From Szabonella sp046295215 (GTDB lineage Bacteria; Pseudomonadota; Alphaproteobacteria; Rhodobacterales; Rhodobacteraceae), in NCBI GenBank assembly GCA_046295215.1, contig JBKBNP010000009.1, positions 19,784 to 83,783 of the forward strand: a stretch of DNA of 64,000 nt, written 5' to 3'. The notes below the pieces were generated by a model. That model had not been told where the DNA came from. It worked only from the letters and a program-made list of their open reading frames with translations, and made no database searches. The position numbers were made by a program, and so were the translations under genes. This document shows positions 49,629 to 59,077 of the stretch, piece by piece. Numbering within the stretch: position 1 is the first letter of the stretch; every line of letters starts with the position of its first letter.

Positions 49629-51607
49629 TCCGCAGCCATCCTCTGATGTTCGGGGGCCACGACCGCCGCATCCTCGATCCTGAGCGTCGCCTTGATCGCG
49701 CCCTTGCGGCCATCCTCATAGGTCACTTCGGTTTCGGTATAGATGCTGTCGCGGCCCCCATAGAGCGCGTCGATCAGGTCGGCGAATTTCTCCTCGATCA
49801 CCCGGCGGCGGACCTTGCGGGTGCGGGTCATCTCGCCGTCATCGGCATCCAGCTCCTTGTGCAGGATCAGGAAACGGTGGATCTGACAGCCCGAGAGCAT
49901 CGCGTCGACGGCGACCGAGGCATTGACCTCCTCGACATGGGCCTTGACCGTTTCCAGAACCCGCGGATGCTGTGACAGTTCCTGATAGCTGGAATAGGCG
50001 ATGTTGTTGCGCTCCGCCCAATTGCCCACTGCCGTCAGGTCGATGTTGATGAAGGCGGTGCAGCGGTTGCGCCCATTGCCAAAGACCACGGCCTCCAGAA
50101 TGGCGGGATAGAATTTCAGCTTGTTTTCAATGTATTTCGGCGCGAAAAGCCGCCCGTCCGCCATCTTGCCCACATCCTTGGCGCGATCGATGATGCGAAG
50201 ATGGCCGGTGCCTTCCTCGAAGAACCCGGCATCACCGGTGGCGACCCAGCCCTCGGCATCCTTGGTCGAGGCCGTGCTTTCGGCATTCTTGAAATATTCG
50301 ACAAACGTGCCGGGGGACCGGTAGAACACCTCGCCACTGTCCGCGATCCTCACCTCCACCCCCGGGGACGGCACGCCCACCGTGTCGGACCGCACCTGCC
50401 CGTCAGGCTGCTGGGTGATGAACACGCTGGCCTCGGTCTGGCCATAGAGTTGTTTGAGGTTGATCCCGAGCGCACGGTAGAAATCGAAGATCTCCGGCCC
50501 GATCGCCTCCCCCGCCGTATAGCCGACCCGGATCCGCGAAAAGCCGAGCGTGTTCTTCAGCGGGCCGAAAACCAGAACATTTCCAATCGCATAGGCAAGC
50601 CTGTCCAGCCCCGGAACGGGTTTCCCGTCCAGAATGGCCGGGCCGACGCGGCGTGCGGTGGCCATGAAGCGATGAAAGAGCCATTTCTTGAGGCGTCCCG
50701 CATCCTCCATCCGGATCATCACATTGGTCAACTGCCCCTCGAACACGCGCGGCGGGGCAAAGAAATAGGTCGGCCCGATCTCGCGCAGGTCGGTCATCAT
50801 CGTGGCGGGGCTTTCGGGGCAGTTCACGCAGAACCCCGTCCACATCGCCTGACCGATGGAAAAGATGAAATCGCCGACCCAGGCCATCGGCAGATAGGCC
50901 AGAACCTCGTCCCCTGCGCGCAGCCCGTCGAATTCCGAGGAATTGCGCGAGGTTTCGATGATGTTGCGGTTCGACAGGACCACGCCCTTGGGCTTGCCGG
51001 TGGTCCCCGAGGTGTAGAGCATGACACAGGTGCTGTCGGGGCCAAGTTCGGCAATGCGGGCGTCCAGTTCGGCGTCGAGCCGGTGATGGGCCGCGCGGCC
51101 TTCGGCGACCACATCGGCCATGGCGTTCATCCGGGCGTGGTCGTATTTCCGCATGCCGCGCCGGTCGACATAGATGATCTGTTCCACGGTCGGCAGGCGT
51201 CCGCCGATCTCCAGCACCTTGTCCACCTGTTCCTGATCGCCCGCGACGACGAAGCGCGCGCCGCAATGGTCCAGAACATAGGCCATCTCCTCGGCCACCG
51301 CGTCCTGATAGAGCGGCACCGGCACCGCGCCGCACATCTGGGCCGCCACCATCGACCAGTAAAGCTGCGGCCGGTTGCGCCCGATGATGGCGACATGCTC
51401 CCCCCGGTTCAGGCCGAGCGCCAGCAACCCGAGCGCGATGGCCCGGACCTCTTCGGCCGCCTGTTCCCAGGTCCAGCTTTGCCAGATGCCGAATTCCTTT
51501 TCCCGGTAGGCCGGTTTGGCGCCATGAAGGGCGACATTGCGCGCCAGAAGGGCGGGAATGGAGACGGGGCCAGAAGCGGGCGCTGGCTGCGCCGCGGCGT
51601 CGATCAT
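49625..51607 (-). CDS. AMP-dependent acyl-CoA synthetase (long-chain/aryl type)
   Basis: 660 residues from the ATG at 51607. The AMP-binding core VMLYTSGTTGKPKGVVLS is intact, followed by YLPMAWVGDFIFSIG, GQTEASVFI and WVATGDAGFFEEGTGHLR with the hinge and the RIIDRAKDVGKMADGRLFAP region; the N-terminus YREKEFGIWQSWTWEQAAEE is that of long-chain ligases. It activates a carboxylic acid to acyl-CoA. Overlap with the LivG gene suggests it uses the transported compound. First gene of the operon, divergent from the two-component pair. Confidence 0.92.
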   Translation of the reverse strand: MIDAAAQPAPASGPVSIPALLARNVALHGAKPAYREKEFGIWQSWTWEQAAEEVRAIALGLLALGLNRGEHVAIIGRNRPQLYWSMVAAQMCGAVPVPLYQDAVAEEMAYVLDHCGARFVVAGDQEQVDKVLEIGGRLPTVEQIIYVDRRGMRKYDHARMNAMADVVAEGRAAHHRLDAELDARIAELGPDSTCVMLYTSGTTGKPKGVVLSNRNIIETSRNSSEFDGLRAGDEVLAYLPMAWVGDFIFSIGQAMWTGFCVNCPESPATMMTDLREIGPTYFFAPPRVFEGQLTNVMIRMEDAGRLKKWLFHRFMATARRVGPAILDGKPVPGLDRLAYAIGNVLVFGPLKNTLGFSRIRVGYTAGEAIGPEIFDFYRALGINLKQLYGQTEASVFITQQPDGQVRSDTVGVPSPGVEVRIADSGEVFYRSPGTFVEYFKNAESTASTKDAEGWVATGDAGFFEEGTGHLRIIDRAKDVGKMADGRLFAPKYIENKLKFYPAILEAVVFGNGRNRCTAFINIDLTAVGNWAERNNIAYSSYQELSQHPRVLETVKAHVEEVNASVAVDAMLSGCQIHRFLILHKELDADDGEMTRTRKVRRRVIEEKFADLIDALYGGRDSIYTETEVTYEDGRKGAIKATLRIEDAAVVAPEHQRMAAE

Positions 51608-51821
51608 GCGGTTCCTCCCTGCCGGGGCCCCTTTCGAGGGTCCGGATCCTGTCTGCCGGGCGATTCTGTTGCCGCCCGTTCCGACCATCCTAGGGGTCTG
51701 CCCGAAAGGTTGCGTGATGTTTTCGCAATCCTTGCGAATTGTAACAGTTGCGCGCCGGGGCTTTCCGCCGGTCGGCGGGCGGTGCTAGCCTTTGGCGGAC
51801 AAGGACGCAGGACGCGGAGAG

Positions 51822-51871
51822 CCGGGGGCCAGCCCCCGGACCCCCGGGATATTTGTGGACAGAAAAAGCCC
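51822..51871 (+). repeat. Intergenic hairpin-tail element, copy 11
   Basis: CCGGGGGCCAGCCCCCGG hairpin, then ACCCCCGGGATATTTG and TGGACAGAAAAAG. It lies in the divergent spacer, about 25 bases before the kinase start, so it may fold in the kinase mRNA leader. No plus-strand gene precedes it. Confidence 0.8.
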
Positions 51872-51895
51872 AGGGTGGCGGGAAGGGCAGCGCGG

Positions 51896-53821
51896 ATGGA
51901 ACTGACGGAAGGCATGCGCGCCAGCCTGACGGCGGCGGGGCTGAACCTGATCCAGCAGGCGCTGTCGATCTTTGACAGCGACCTTCGTCTGGCGGTGTGC
52001 AACCGGCGCTATCAGGACATGTTCGGCCTGCCGGACTGGCTGACCCGGCCCGGGGTGACTTTCGAGGAAACCATCCGGTTTCTGGTGCAGCAGGGCGAAT
52101 ACGGCCCGGTCGCGGATGAGACCGATGCGGTGCGCGCGCGCGTCGACACCGCGCGGGCCTTCGAGCCGCATTACATGGAGCGCAAACGGGCGAACGGGCG
52201 CTGGATTTCGGTGGAGGGCGCCCCGCTGCCGCAAGGGGGCTGGGTGACGGTCTATACCGACATCACCGAGATCAAGATGCAGGAAGGGCTGCTGCGCGCC
52301 CGGTCGGAGGAGTTGTCGGAGCAGGTGCTGGCCAATGCCGAGCGGCTTGCCCAGGCCAACCGCGCACTCGCCGCCACCAATGCGGCCCTGGAGGAGGCCA
52401 AGCGCGAACTGACCGAGATGGAGGCGCGCACCCGGCTGACCACCGAGATGATGCCCGCCCATATCGCCCATGTCGGACGCGATCTGCGCTATACCTATTC
52501 CAACCGGCGGCTTTCCTCCGTGATGCCCGGGCGGCCGAAATCCATTCTGGGGCTGACCGGGCGCGAGGCGCTCGGCCCGGCGGCCTTCGAGAAGATCGCG
52601 CCCTATCTGCACCGTGCGCTGGAGGGGGAGGCCTCGGTTTTCGAATTTGCGGATGACGACAGCGGGCGGCGCATCCGGGCGGCCTTCACCCCCGACCGCA
52701 CGGGCGAGGGCGGGATCAACGGCGTCTACATCCTGTCGATGGACGTGACCGAGGAAGTGCAGGCGCGGTCGGCCCTGATGCAGACGCGCAAGCGTGAACT
52801 TGCGGCCCAGATCACGAGCGGGCTGGCGCATGATTTCTCGAACCTGCTCACCATCATCCTCGGGTTGCAGGCCCGGTTGCAACGGATGGCCCTGCCTGTC
52901 GGCGGGGCGGACCTCGTGTCCGCGACCCTTGGCGCGGCACGGCGCGGGGGCACCTTGCTGGACCGGATCGCAGGCATTTCGGGGCGGCGGGAGTTGAAAC
53001 CGGCGGCGACCCATCTGCCAACCTTCCTGAGTGATCTGGTGATGCTGGCGCAGCCGGTTCTGCCGGAAGGCCTGCGGCTGGAAGCGTGCGAGGATGGTCT
53101 GGACCAGCCGCTCATGCTCGATGCCGGGGCGTTGCAGGATGCGCTGGTCAATCTGGTGCTGAATGCGCGCGACGCAATGGCCGGGCGGCAGGGCCGCATC
53201 CGCGTGACCGCGCGAGCGCTGCGCGACATCTGGCTGGAGATCGCGGTGGAGGATGATGGTCCCGGCTTTCTGCCGCAGGCGCTGGACCGGGGGCTGGAGC
53301 CGTTCTTCACCACCAAGGGGGGGGAGGGATCGGGGCTGGGGCTGTCGATGGTCTATGACCAGGTGACGCTGGCAGGCGGCACGGTGCGGCTTGAGAACCG
53401 CGAGGGCGGTGGCGCGCGGGTCACGCTGCGCCTGCCGCTGCGCCGGGCGGTGGCAGGGGCGGAGCCGCGGCTGGTTCTGCTGGTGGAGGACAATGTGGAA
53501 ATCCGCGAATCGGTGCGCGAGATGCTGCGCGCCATGGGCCATGCGGTGATCGAGGCGGACAGCGCCGAGGAAGGATTACAGCTTGCCGACCTTCCGGGGA
53601 TCGACCTGATCCTGTCGGACATAACCCTGCCGGGCACGATGACGGGCGTTGACATGCTGGCGCATCTGGCCGGACGGAACCATCCTGCCCGGGCCTGTCT
53701 GATGAGCGCGCTTCCTCCGGGAACGCCACTTCGGGACAGTGGCGCTGCGCGGTTCGGGGTCTTGCAGAAGCCCTTTGACGCGCAAGAGCTTGACAGTTTC
53801 CTGAACGGGGTGGCGCAATGA
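51896..53821 (+). CDS. Hybrid sensor histidine kinase with PAS domains and receiver
   Basis: 641 residues from the ATG at 51896 behind GGAAGGG. Order: PAS_7-like sensor (LSIFDSDLRLAVCNRRYQDM), a coiled coil (about 130-180), a second PAS, dimerisation with phospho-His312 (SGLAHDFSNLLTIIL), an ATPase domain (NLVLNARDAM, GEGSGLGLSMVYDQV) and a receiver with Asp575 (LILSDITLPGT). No membrane helix, so it is cytoplasmic. Coupled by ATGA to the response regulator. By position it may control the divergent acyl-CoA ligase/liv operon. Confidence 0.9.
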   Translation: MELTEGMRASLTAAGLNLIQQALSIFDSDLRLAVCNRRYQDMFGLPDWLTRPGVTFEETIRFLVQQGEYGPVADETDAVRARVDTARAFEPHYMERKRANGRWISVEGAPLPQGGWVTVYTDITEIKMQEGLLRARSEELSEQVLANAERLAQANRALAATNAALEEAKRELTEMEARTRLTTEMMPAHIAHVGRDLRYTYSNRRLSSVMPGRPKSILGLTGREALGPAAFEKIAPYLHRALEGEASVFEFADDDSGRRIRAAFTPDRTGEGGINGVYILSMDVTEEVQARSALMQTRKRELAAQITSGLAHDFSNLLTIILGLQARLQRMALPVGGADLVSATLGAARRGGTLLDRIAGISGRRELKPAATHLPTFLSDLVMLAQPVLPEGLRLEACEDGLDQPLMLDAGALQDALVNLVLNARDAMAGRQGRIRVTARALRDIWLEIAVEDDGPGFLPQALDRGLEPFFTTKGGEGSGLGLSMVYDQVTLAGGTVRLENREGGGARVTLRLPLRRAVAGAEPRLVLLVEDNVEIRESVREMLRAMGHAVIEADSAEEGLQLADLPGIDLILSDITLPGTMTGVDMLAHLAGRNHPARACLMSALPPGTPLRDSGAARFGVLQKPFDAQELDSFLNGVAQ

Positions 53822-54525
53822 CCCGCCCTCCGCTGATCGCAATCCTTGACGACGAACCAGAGATTCGCAGCCTGCTCAAGGATGCGCTGGAGGAAGCGGG
53901 GTTCCGCTGCATGGCCTTCGCACGGGCCACGGAGTTCGAGGCTGCGCTGAACCGTGTGGCCCCCGATGTCTGCCTCGTGGACCTCGGGCTGCCTGACCGG
54001 GACGGGCTGGCCGTCGTGCATCGGCTGGCGCTGGAATCGGGCGCCTCGATCATCATCATCTCGGGGCGGGCGCAGGTGCAGGACCGGGTGACGGGGCTGG
54101 AACTGGGCGCGGATGACTACATCATCAAGCCTTTCGATCCGGCCGAGGTGGTGGCGCGCGTGCGCGCAAGGTTGCGCAAGGTCCGCGGCGGCGGCGACCG
54201 GCAGGTGCAGGTGGCGCGGTTCAACGGCTGGACCGCCTTTTTCGACCGCTATGTCCTGGTGGATGCAACAGGCGCCGAAGTGGCCTTTTCCCATGCCGAG
54301 GGCGAGGTTCTGCGGCTGTTTCTGGAGGCCCCCAAAAGGCTGATTTCCCGCGCGCAGATGCAGGAATCACTCGGCGGCGCTGCGGGAGAAAGCTTTGACA
54401 GGGCGATGGATGTGCGTATCTCACGGCTGCGCACCAAACTGGGGGAGGATCCCAAGAACCCCGCGCTCATCAAGACGATCTATGGTGCCGGCTACATCTT
54501 TCTGGGGGATGTGGCCTGGAGTTGA
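53818..54525 (+). CDS. OmpR-type response regulator
   Basis: 235 residues. Receiver with DDEPEIRSLL acidic pocket, phospho-Asp55 (CLVDLGLPDRDG) and the KPFDP lysine; C-terminal winged helix ending RISRLRTKLGEDPKNPALIK, IYGAGYIFLG. A linker around residues 130-145 is slightly longer than in OmpR. Start overlaps the kinase stop. Likely partner of the kinase and possible regulator of the divergent operon. Confidence 0.93.
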   Translation: MTRPPLIAILDDEPEIRSLLKDALEEAGFRCMAFARATEFEAALNRVAPDVCLVDLGLPDRDGLAVVHRLALESGASIIIISGRAQVQDRVTGLELGADDYIIKPFDPAEVVARVRARLRKVRGGGDRQVQVARFNGWTAFFDRYVLVDATGAEVAFSHAEGEVLRLFLEAPKRLISRAQMQESLGGAAGESFDRAMDVRISRLRTKLGEDPKNPALIKTIYGAGYIFLGDVAWS

Positions 54526-54542
54526 CGCTGATCGCACCCCGA

Positions 54543-54917
54543 TCAGCCCGCCGTTTCGAGGCAATGCCGGCGGAAGGCCCGTTTGAGCATGTCCAGTTCC
54601 GCGCGCAGAAGGTCAATCTCGGCCCGGATGTCATCTTCCAGCGCGACGCCCGTTATGATCGTGATATGGCCCATCTTGTCGCCCGTCACCCCGTCGGAAA
54701 TCACGAAGGTCTGCACGCCTTCCGACAGCAGTTCCGCCGGGATCGGCACCCGGACCGCCCAGTCGCCGGGGCGGTCGGGGATTTCGGTGACGCTCGCCCC
54801 CGGCACCGGCTGGTCCAGATGCCGCACATCCAGCAAGGGCAGCCCCGTGGCCCCGGACAGCACCCCTTCCCAGACCCCGGCCCTGAACCTTGTCTTGACG
54901 AGTTTTGCCGTTGCCAT
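54543..54917 (-). CDS. Conserved hypothetical protein
   Basis: 124 residues with no recognised domain. Mixed beta N-terminal part (VWEGVLSGATGLPLLDVRHL, WAVRVPIPAELLSEGVQTF) and a helical C-terminus (EDDIRAEIDLLRAELDMLKR) likely to form a coiled coil. It follows the next upstream gene by 11 bases, so the two are probably one operon. Not known beyond that. Confidence 0.7.
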   Translation of the reverse strand: MATAKLVKTRFRAGVWEGVLSGATGLPLLDVRHLDQPVPGASVTEIPDRPGDWAVRVPIPAELLSEGVQTFVISDGVTGDKMGHITIITGVALEDDIRAEIDLLRAELDMLKRAFRRHCLETAG

Positions 54918-54928
54918 TGCAGCTTCCT

Positions 54929-55702
54929 TCAGAGTTCGGCCCGCGGACGGCGTGAAAACGTCACGTCGCGCAGGATGATCTGGTTCATTTCGGGGCCTTC
55001 GAAGATCAGGTCCATCCAGATCCGCTCCACCCGCTTTTCATTCATCTTGGTATAGGCGAGGTCAAACTCGACCATCACCTCCTCGGCATTCAGCGGCAGT
55101 TCGCGCACCACCTGTTCGACATTCGGCCCGTGCTTGATGTTCAGCCGCGCGAAGATTTCCAGCGGCTTTTCCATTTCCACGATGACATCGAGCCGGATCA
55201 GGTGATTGAGCCTCAGATTGGTGATCGCCTCCTCCGGCAATTCGATCACCAGGGACAGAAAAGACCCGTCAAAGCGGAAAACATCCATCCGCGCGCCAAA
55301 AGGTGCAAGGTCAGCCTCGCGCGTGTTGCGGATCTGGCGGACGGTCAGTTCGCTGCGGCGGCAATCGTGAAAAATGGTCGTGCCGTCGCAGATCGCCGCC
55401 TTGCCCGGAACCGAGGAATACCCCGGGACCGGGATCGGCCCTTTCCAGAGCATTGGCCGCCAGATCCAGTCCGACCCCATCGGCCTGCGCAGCGCATTGG
55501 ACCCCATCACCGGCAGCGCCAGCCGATGCTCGGCCAGATGGATCACCCGGTCCAGATTGCGCCGCAACGCCCAGGCCTGTGACCGGTAGCGCCGCAAGCT
55601 TTCCAGATCGAGACCCACGGCGAAATCGGCAAGCCTGCGCCATCGCCGGAGTGCCCCGCGATGGATGAGCCGATCAATCAGCCTGTCAGGAACCTTGGAC
55701 AT
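54929..55702 (-). CDS. Conserved hypothetical protein, possibly DUF6478
   Basis: 257 residues. Basic, helical start (RLIDRLIHRGALRRWRRLAD), then a largely beta body ending in a charged segment. The GTTIFHDCRRSELTVRQIRN region looks family-specific. The DUF6478 label is from memory and tentative. A perfect GTTTCC/GGAAAC palindrome lies 30 bp upstream of the start. Function unknown. Confidence 0.65.
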   Translation of the reverse strand: MSKVPDRLIDRLIHRGALRRWRRLADFAVGLDLESLRRYRSQAWALRRNLDRVIHLAEHRLALPVMGSNALRRPMGSDWIWRPMLWKGPIPVPGYSSVPGKAAICDGTTIFHDCRRSELTVRQIRNTREADLAPFGARMDVFRFDGSFLSLVIELPEEAITNLRLNHLIRLDVIVEMEKPLEIFARLNIKHGPNVEQVVRELPLNAEEVMVEFDLAYTKMNEKRVERIWMDLIFEGPEMNQIILRDVTFSRRPRAEL

Positions 55703-55731
55703 CGGCCCGCCACTCTCCGCGATGCGGTTTG

Positions 55732-55748
55732 TTTCCGCATTGGAAACG
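55732..55748. promoter_or_regulatory. Operator-like palindrome GTTTCC-N5-GGAAAC
   Basis: Perfect 6-bp arms in the AT-rich spacer 30 bp upstream of the gene starting at 55702. Placement fits a repressor site overlapping the promoter. No adjacent regulator. Confidence 0.4.
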
Positions 55749-55830
55749 ATTCAGTTATTCCGCGAAAACCGTAAAGACTCCACCCCATCCTTGCAGGAGG
55801 ATCAGATTTTCCCTGCATTCCCCGTGGCGC

Positions 55831-56421
55831 TCAGCGGTTCGCCCCCTTCATTGCGGCAAGGAACCGGGCGATCAGGCGTTCCGCCTCGGCCGGATCAAGG
55901 GTCGAGCCATCTTCGGGATTGCGCACCGCAAGCGTCACCAGCCGGTCACGCAGCCCTGTGACGGCCCGCCATCCGTTGACCCCGCCCGGCTGGGCACGGT
56001 CGGTCACCCGCAGAAGGGTCGCATCCGGTGCCCGACGCACCTCATGCACCGTGACGCTGCGGGCATTGTTGCTTCGGCTGAGCGCGCGGCGCCCCGCATC
56101 GGATGTGAAAAAGGCGGTCATTTCTCCGGCTTCGAAGCGCAGTCCGCGCGCCGAGTCCGCCCCGCCGACCGCGACGGTCAGGATTGCGTCCTGTTCCGTC
56201 CCCCCCGCGCAACGGCGGAAAGCGGCAAGATCGGCCTCGCCCCGGATCTGCCTTGTGCTTTCGACAAGGCAGAACCCGGACGGGGCGGCCAGCGCCACCC
56301 CCCCCGGAACGGCGGGCGGCGCGGTGCTGCGCCCGCCGCCCTCGGTCACGCAGGCCGAGATCAGCAGGCAAGCGGCAACCGCTGCCGCCGCTGCCCGTAT
56401 CTTACTGGTCCATATAGACAT
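55831..56421 (-). CDS. Putative lipoprotein of unknown function
   Basis: 196 residues from the ATG at 56421. Signal peptide ending in a lipobox (AAVAACLLISAC), so the mature protein would be lipid-anchored. No recognised domain; FRRCAGGTEQDAILTVAVGG is the most structured-looking part. It overlaps the end of ilvD by 20 bases on the same strand, so it is translated from the ilvD message. Role unknown. Confidence 0.68.
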   Translation of the reverse strand: MSIWTSKIRAAAAAVAACLLISACVTEGGGRSTAPPAVPGGVALAAPSGFCLVESTRQIRGEADLAAFRRCAGGTEQDAILTVAVGGADSARGLRFEAGEMTAFFTSDAGRRALSRSNNARSVTVHEVRRAPDATLLRVTDRAQPGGVNGWRAVTGLRDRLVTLAVRNPEDGSTLDPAEAERLIARFLAAMKGANR

Positions 56422-58138
56422 GGGTTTCGGCAACCGCCCCCGGATGGGTCACTGCCCCCAGTCGCGCCCCGCCCACAAGGCGCGCGTATTTCCACAGCGA
56501 TCCGCTGGCGTAATCGGTCGGGCGCGGGCCTTTCCAGTCAGCCTTGCGGGCGGCCAGTTCCTCCTCCGACAGTGCCACCGACAATTCCCCCGTCAGCGCG
56601 TTGATGGTGATGACATCGCCGTTTTTCAGCAAGGCGATCGGCCCGCCATGCGCCGATTCCGGGCCGACATGGCCGACGCAGAACCCGCGCGTCGCCCCCG
56701 AGAACCGCCCGTCGGTGATGAGCGCCACCTTCTTGCCCATGCCCTGCCCCGACAGGGCGGCGGTCGTGGCCAGCATCTCGCGCATCCCCGGCCCGCCTGC
56801 GGGGCCCTCGTTGCGGATCACGATGACCTCGCCTTCCTTGTAGGTGCGCGCCTTCACGGCCTCGAAGGCTTCTTCCTCGCTGTCAAAGACGCGGGCGGGG
56901 CCGGTGAACACCTGTTCGGCCTCCGACATGCCCGCGACCTTCACGATGGCGCCTTCGGGGGCAAGGTTGCCCTTGAGCCCCACAACGCCCCCGGTCTTGG
57001 TGATCGGCGTGGCGGAGGGGTAGATCACGCGGCCATCGGCCTCGCGCGTCACCACATCGAGTTCCTCGCCGATGGTGCGGCCCGTCGCCGTGATGCAATC
57101 CTCATGGATCAGCCCCGCCTTGCGCAACTCCTTCATCACGACCGGAACGCCGCCCGCCTCATAGAGATCCTTGGCGACATATTTGCCACCCGGTTTCAGA
57201 TCGACAAAATAGGGCGTGTCGCGGAAGATGTCGCACACATCGAAAAGGTCGAAATCAATCCCCGCCTCATGCGCGATGGCCGGCAGGTGGAGCCCCGCAT
57301 TGGTGGACCCGCCGGTGCAGGCCACCACGCGCGCGGCATTCTCCAGCGCCTTGCGGGTGACGATGTCGCGGGCGCGGATGTTCTTTTCGATCAGGTTCAT
57401 CACCGCGACGCCCGACGCCTCGCAATACTGGTCGCGCGATTCGTATGGCGCGGGCGCACCGCTGGAATTGGGCAGCGCCAGCCCGATCGCCTCGGACACG
57501 CAGGCCATGGTGTTGGCCGTGAATTGCCCGCCGCAGGCCCCGGCCGAAGGGCAGGCCACCCGTTCGAGGATTTCCAGCTCGGCATCCGAGTAATTCCCGG
57601 CCTGATGCTTGCCCACGGCCTCGAACACGTCCTGCACGGTCACATCCTGCCCGTTGAGCCGTCCCGGAAGGATCGACCCGCCATAGATGAACACCGACGG
57701 CACATTCAGCCGCACCATCGCCATCATCATGCCCGGCAGGGATTTGTCGCAACCGGCAAGGCCCACCAGCGCGTCATAGCAATGGCCACGCATCGTCAGT
57801 TCCACCGTATCGGCAATCGCCTCACGACTGGCGAGGCTGGAGCGCATCCCCTCATGCCCCATCGCGATGCCGTCGGTCACGGTAATGGTGGTAAATTCGC
57901 GCGGCGTGCCACCACCCTTTTTCACGCCATGTTTCACAACCTGCGCCTGACGGTTCAGCGCGATGTTGCACGGCGCCGCCTCGTTCCAGCAGGTTGCAAC
58001 CCCGACCCATGGCTGGTGAATCTCTTCCTCGGTGATGCCCATGGCATAGAAATAGGACCTGTGGGGTGCGCGGGCCGGGCCTTCGGTCACATGGCGGCTG
58101 GGAAGTTTCGATTTGTCGAAACGGTTGGTCGTGGTCAT
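56402..58138 (-). CDS. ilvD: Dihydroxy-acid dehydratase
   Basis: 578 residues from the ATG at 58138. Third enzyme of valine/isoleucine synthesis. Cluster cysteines: GLAGCDKSLPG, CPSAGACGGQFTANTM and the catalytic VACTGGSTN region are all present, as is TDGRFSGATRGFCVGH. The larger upstream frame to 58351 is not family sequence. Divergent from the acetyltransferase-like gene. Confidence 0.96.
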   Translation of the reverse strand: MTTTNRFDKSKLPSRHVTEGPARAPHRSYFYAMGITEEEIHQPWVGVATCWNEAAPCNIALNRQAQVVKHGVKKGGGTPREFTTITVTDGIAMGHEGMRSSLASREAIADTVELTMRGHCYDALVGLAGCDKSLPGMMMAMVRLNVPSVFIYGGSILPGRLNGQDVTVQDVFEAVGKHQAGNYSDAELEILERVACPSAGACGGQFTANTMACVSEAIGLALPNSSGAPAPYESRDQYCEASGVAVMNLIEKNIRARDIVTRKALENAARVVACTGGSTNAGLHLPAIAHEAGIDFDLFDVCDIFRDTPYFVDLKPGGKYVAKDLYEAGGVPVVMKELRKAGLIHEDCITATGRTIGEELDVVTREADGRVIYPSATPITKTGGVVGLKGNLAPEGAIVKVAGMSEAEQVFTGPARVFDSEEEAFEAVKARTYKEGEVIVIRNEGPAGGPGMREMLATTAALSGQGMGKKVALITDGRFSGATRGFCVGHVGPESAHGGPIALLKNGDVITINALTGELSVALSEEELAARKADWKGPRPTDYASGSLWKYARLVGGARLGAVTHPGAVAETHVYMDQ

Positions 58139-58316
58139 GGGCTGTCCTCCCCCGTATAATGATCCGCTCCGGGCTGATCCGGCCGGAAATCTGGTCGGCA
58201 ATCTGGCCGGATCTGGATAAAGGCGCAAAGCCCTAGGGGCAAGGCGGGATTGCAAGGGGGCGGGATTCTGTCCCGCACCGCTTTTCTTTGCCACGCAACC
58301 GGCTAGTCTGGCGCGC

Positions 58317-59066
58317 ATGACCATGACCGCCCCCATGCCCCGCACAGCCACCGCCCGCAGCCCGACGCTGGATCTGGCGCGGGGGCTGGCGGTTCTGGCG
58401 ATGATCTCCTTCCACTTCTGTTTCGACCTCGTGATCTTCGGCCATCTGCCGCCCGAGGCGGTGCAGACCGGGATCCTGCCGCTCTATGCCCGGCTGATCG
58501 CGGGAAGTTTTCTGGCCCTGTCCGGCGTTTCGTTCTGGCTGGCACATGCAAAGGGGCTTCGTCCGGCGGCCTTCTGGCGACGGTTCGCGGTGATCGCGGC
58601 GGCGGCGGCGGCGGTCAGCCTCGCCACGCGGTTCGCCATGCCGGAGGTCTGGGTGCGCTTCGGCATCCTGCACATGATCGCGGCGGGATCGTTGCTGGCG
58701 CTGCTGCTGCGGCACCTGCCGGGACTTGTGCTGCTGGCGCTTGCCGCCGCGATTTTCGCGGCACCCTACTGGCTTGCCTCCCCGATCTTTGCGGCGCCCT
58801 GGCTGATGTGGCTCGGGCTTGCGCCGGAAAACCCGCCGATGGTGGATTTCACGCCGGTCCTGCCCTGGGCCGCGCCGGTTCTGGCCGGGATGGCGGTGGC
58901 AAAGCTGGGAGCCGGACGGGACTGGTGGCATGGGGTGCTGAATCCGTCCGCGCTGCCAACAGGAGGCGTTCTGCAATGGGCCGGACGCCACAGCCTGCCG
59001 ATCTATCTGCTGCACCAGCCGGTGCTTTTTGCCCTGATCTGGGGCGGCACGGCAGTTTTTGGATGA
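58317..59066 (+). CDS. Membrane protein, HGSNAT/DUF1624-like
   Basis: 249 residues. Begins TLDLARGLAVLAMISFHFCF, the typical first helix of heparan-alpha-glucosaminide N-acetyltransferase catalytic-domain proteins, with about seven helices and ending GRHSLPIYLLHQPVLFALIW. Such proteins may acetylate sugars across the membrane; substrate here unknown. The M23 peptidase follows 11 bases later, so a cell-envelope role is plausible. Confidence 0.85.
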   Translation: MTMTAPMPRTATARSPTLDLARGLAVLAMISFHFCFDLVIFGHLPPEAVQTGILPLYARLIAGSFLALSGVSFWLAHAKGLRPAAFWRRFAVIAAAAAAVSLATRFAMPEVWVRFGILHMIAAGSLLALLLRHLPGLVLLALAAAIFAAPYWLASPIFAAPWLMWLGLAPENPPMVDFTPVLPWAAPVLAGMAVAKLGAGRDWWHGVLNPSALPTGGVLQWAGRHSLPIYLLHQPVLFALIWGGTAVFG

Positions 59067-59077
59067 GGGTTTCCTGA

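Noticed and set aside
50201..53821. 1206-residue frame covering the kinase
   Set aside because: The first two thirds of its upstream part is antisense to the acyl-CoA ligase gene; a good ribosome site sets the kinase start at 51896.
55919..58159. 746-residue plus-strand frame
   Set aside because: It mirrors ilvD and the lipoprotein gene on the other strand and has no protein-like motifs, a usual shadow in high-GC DNA.
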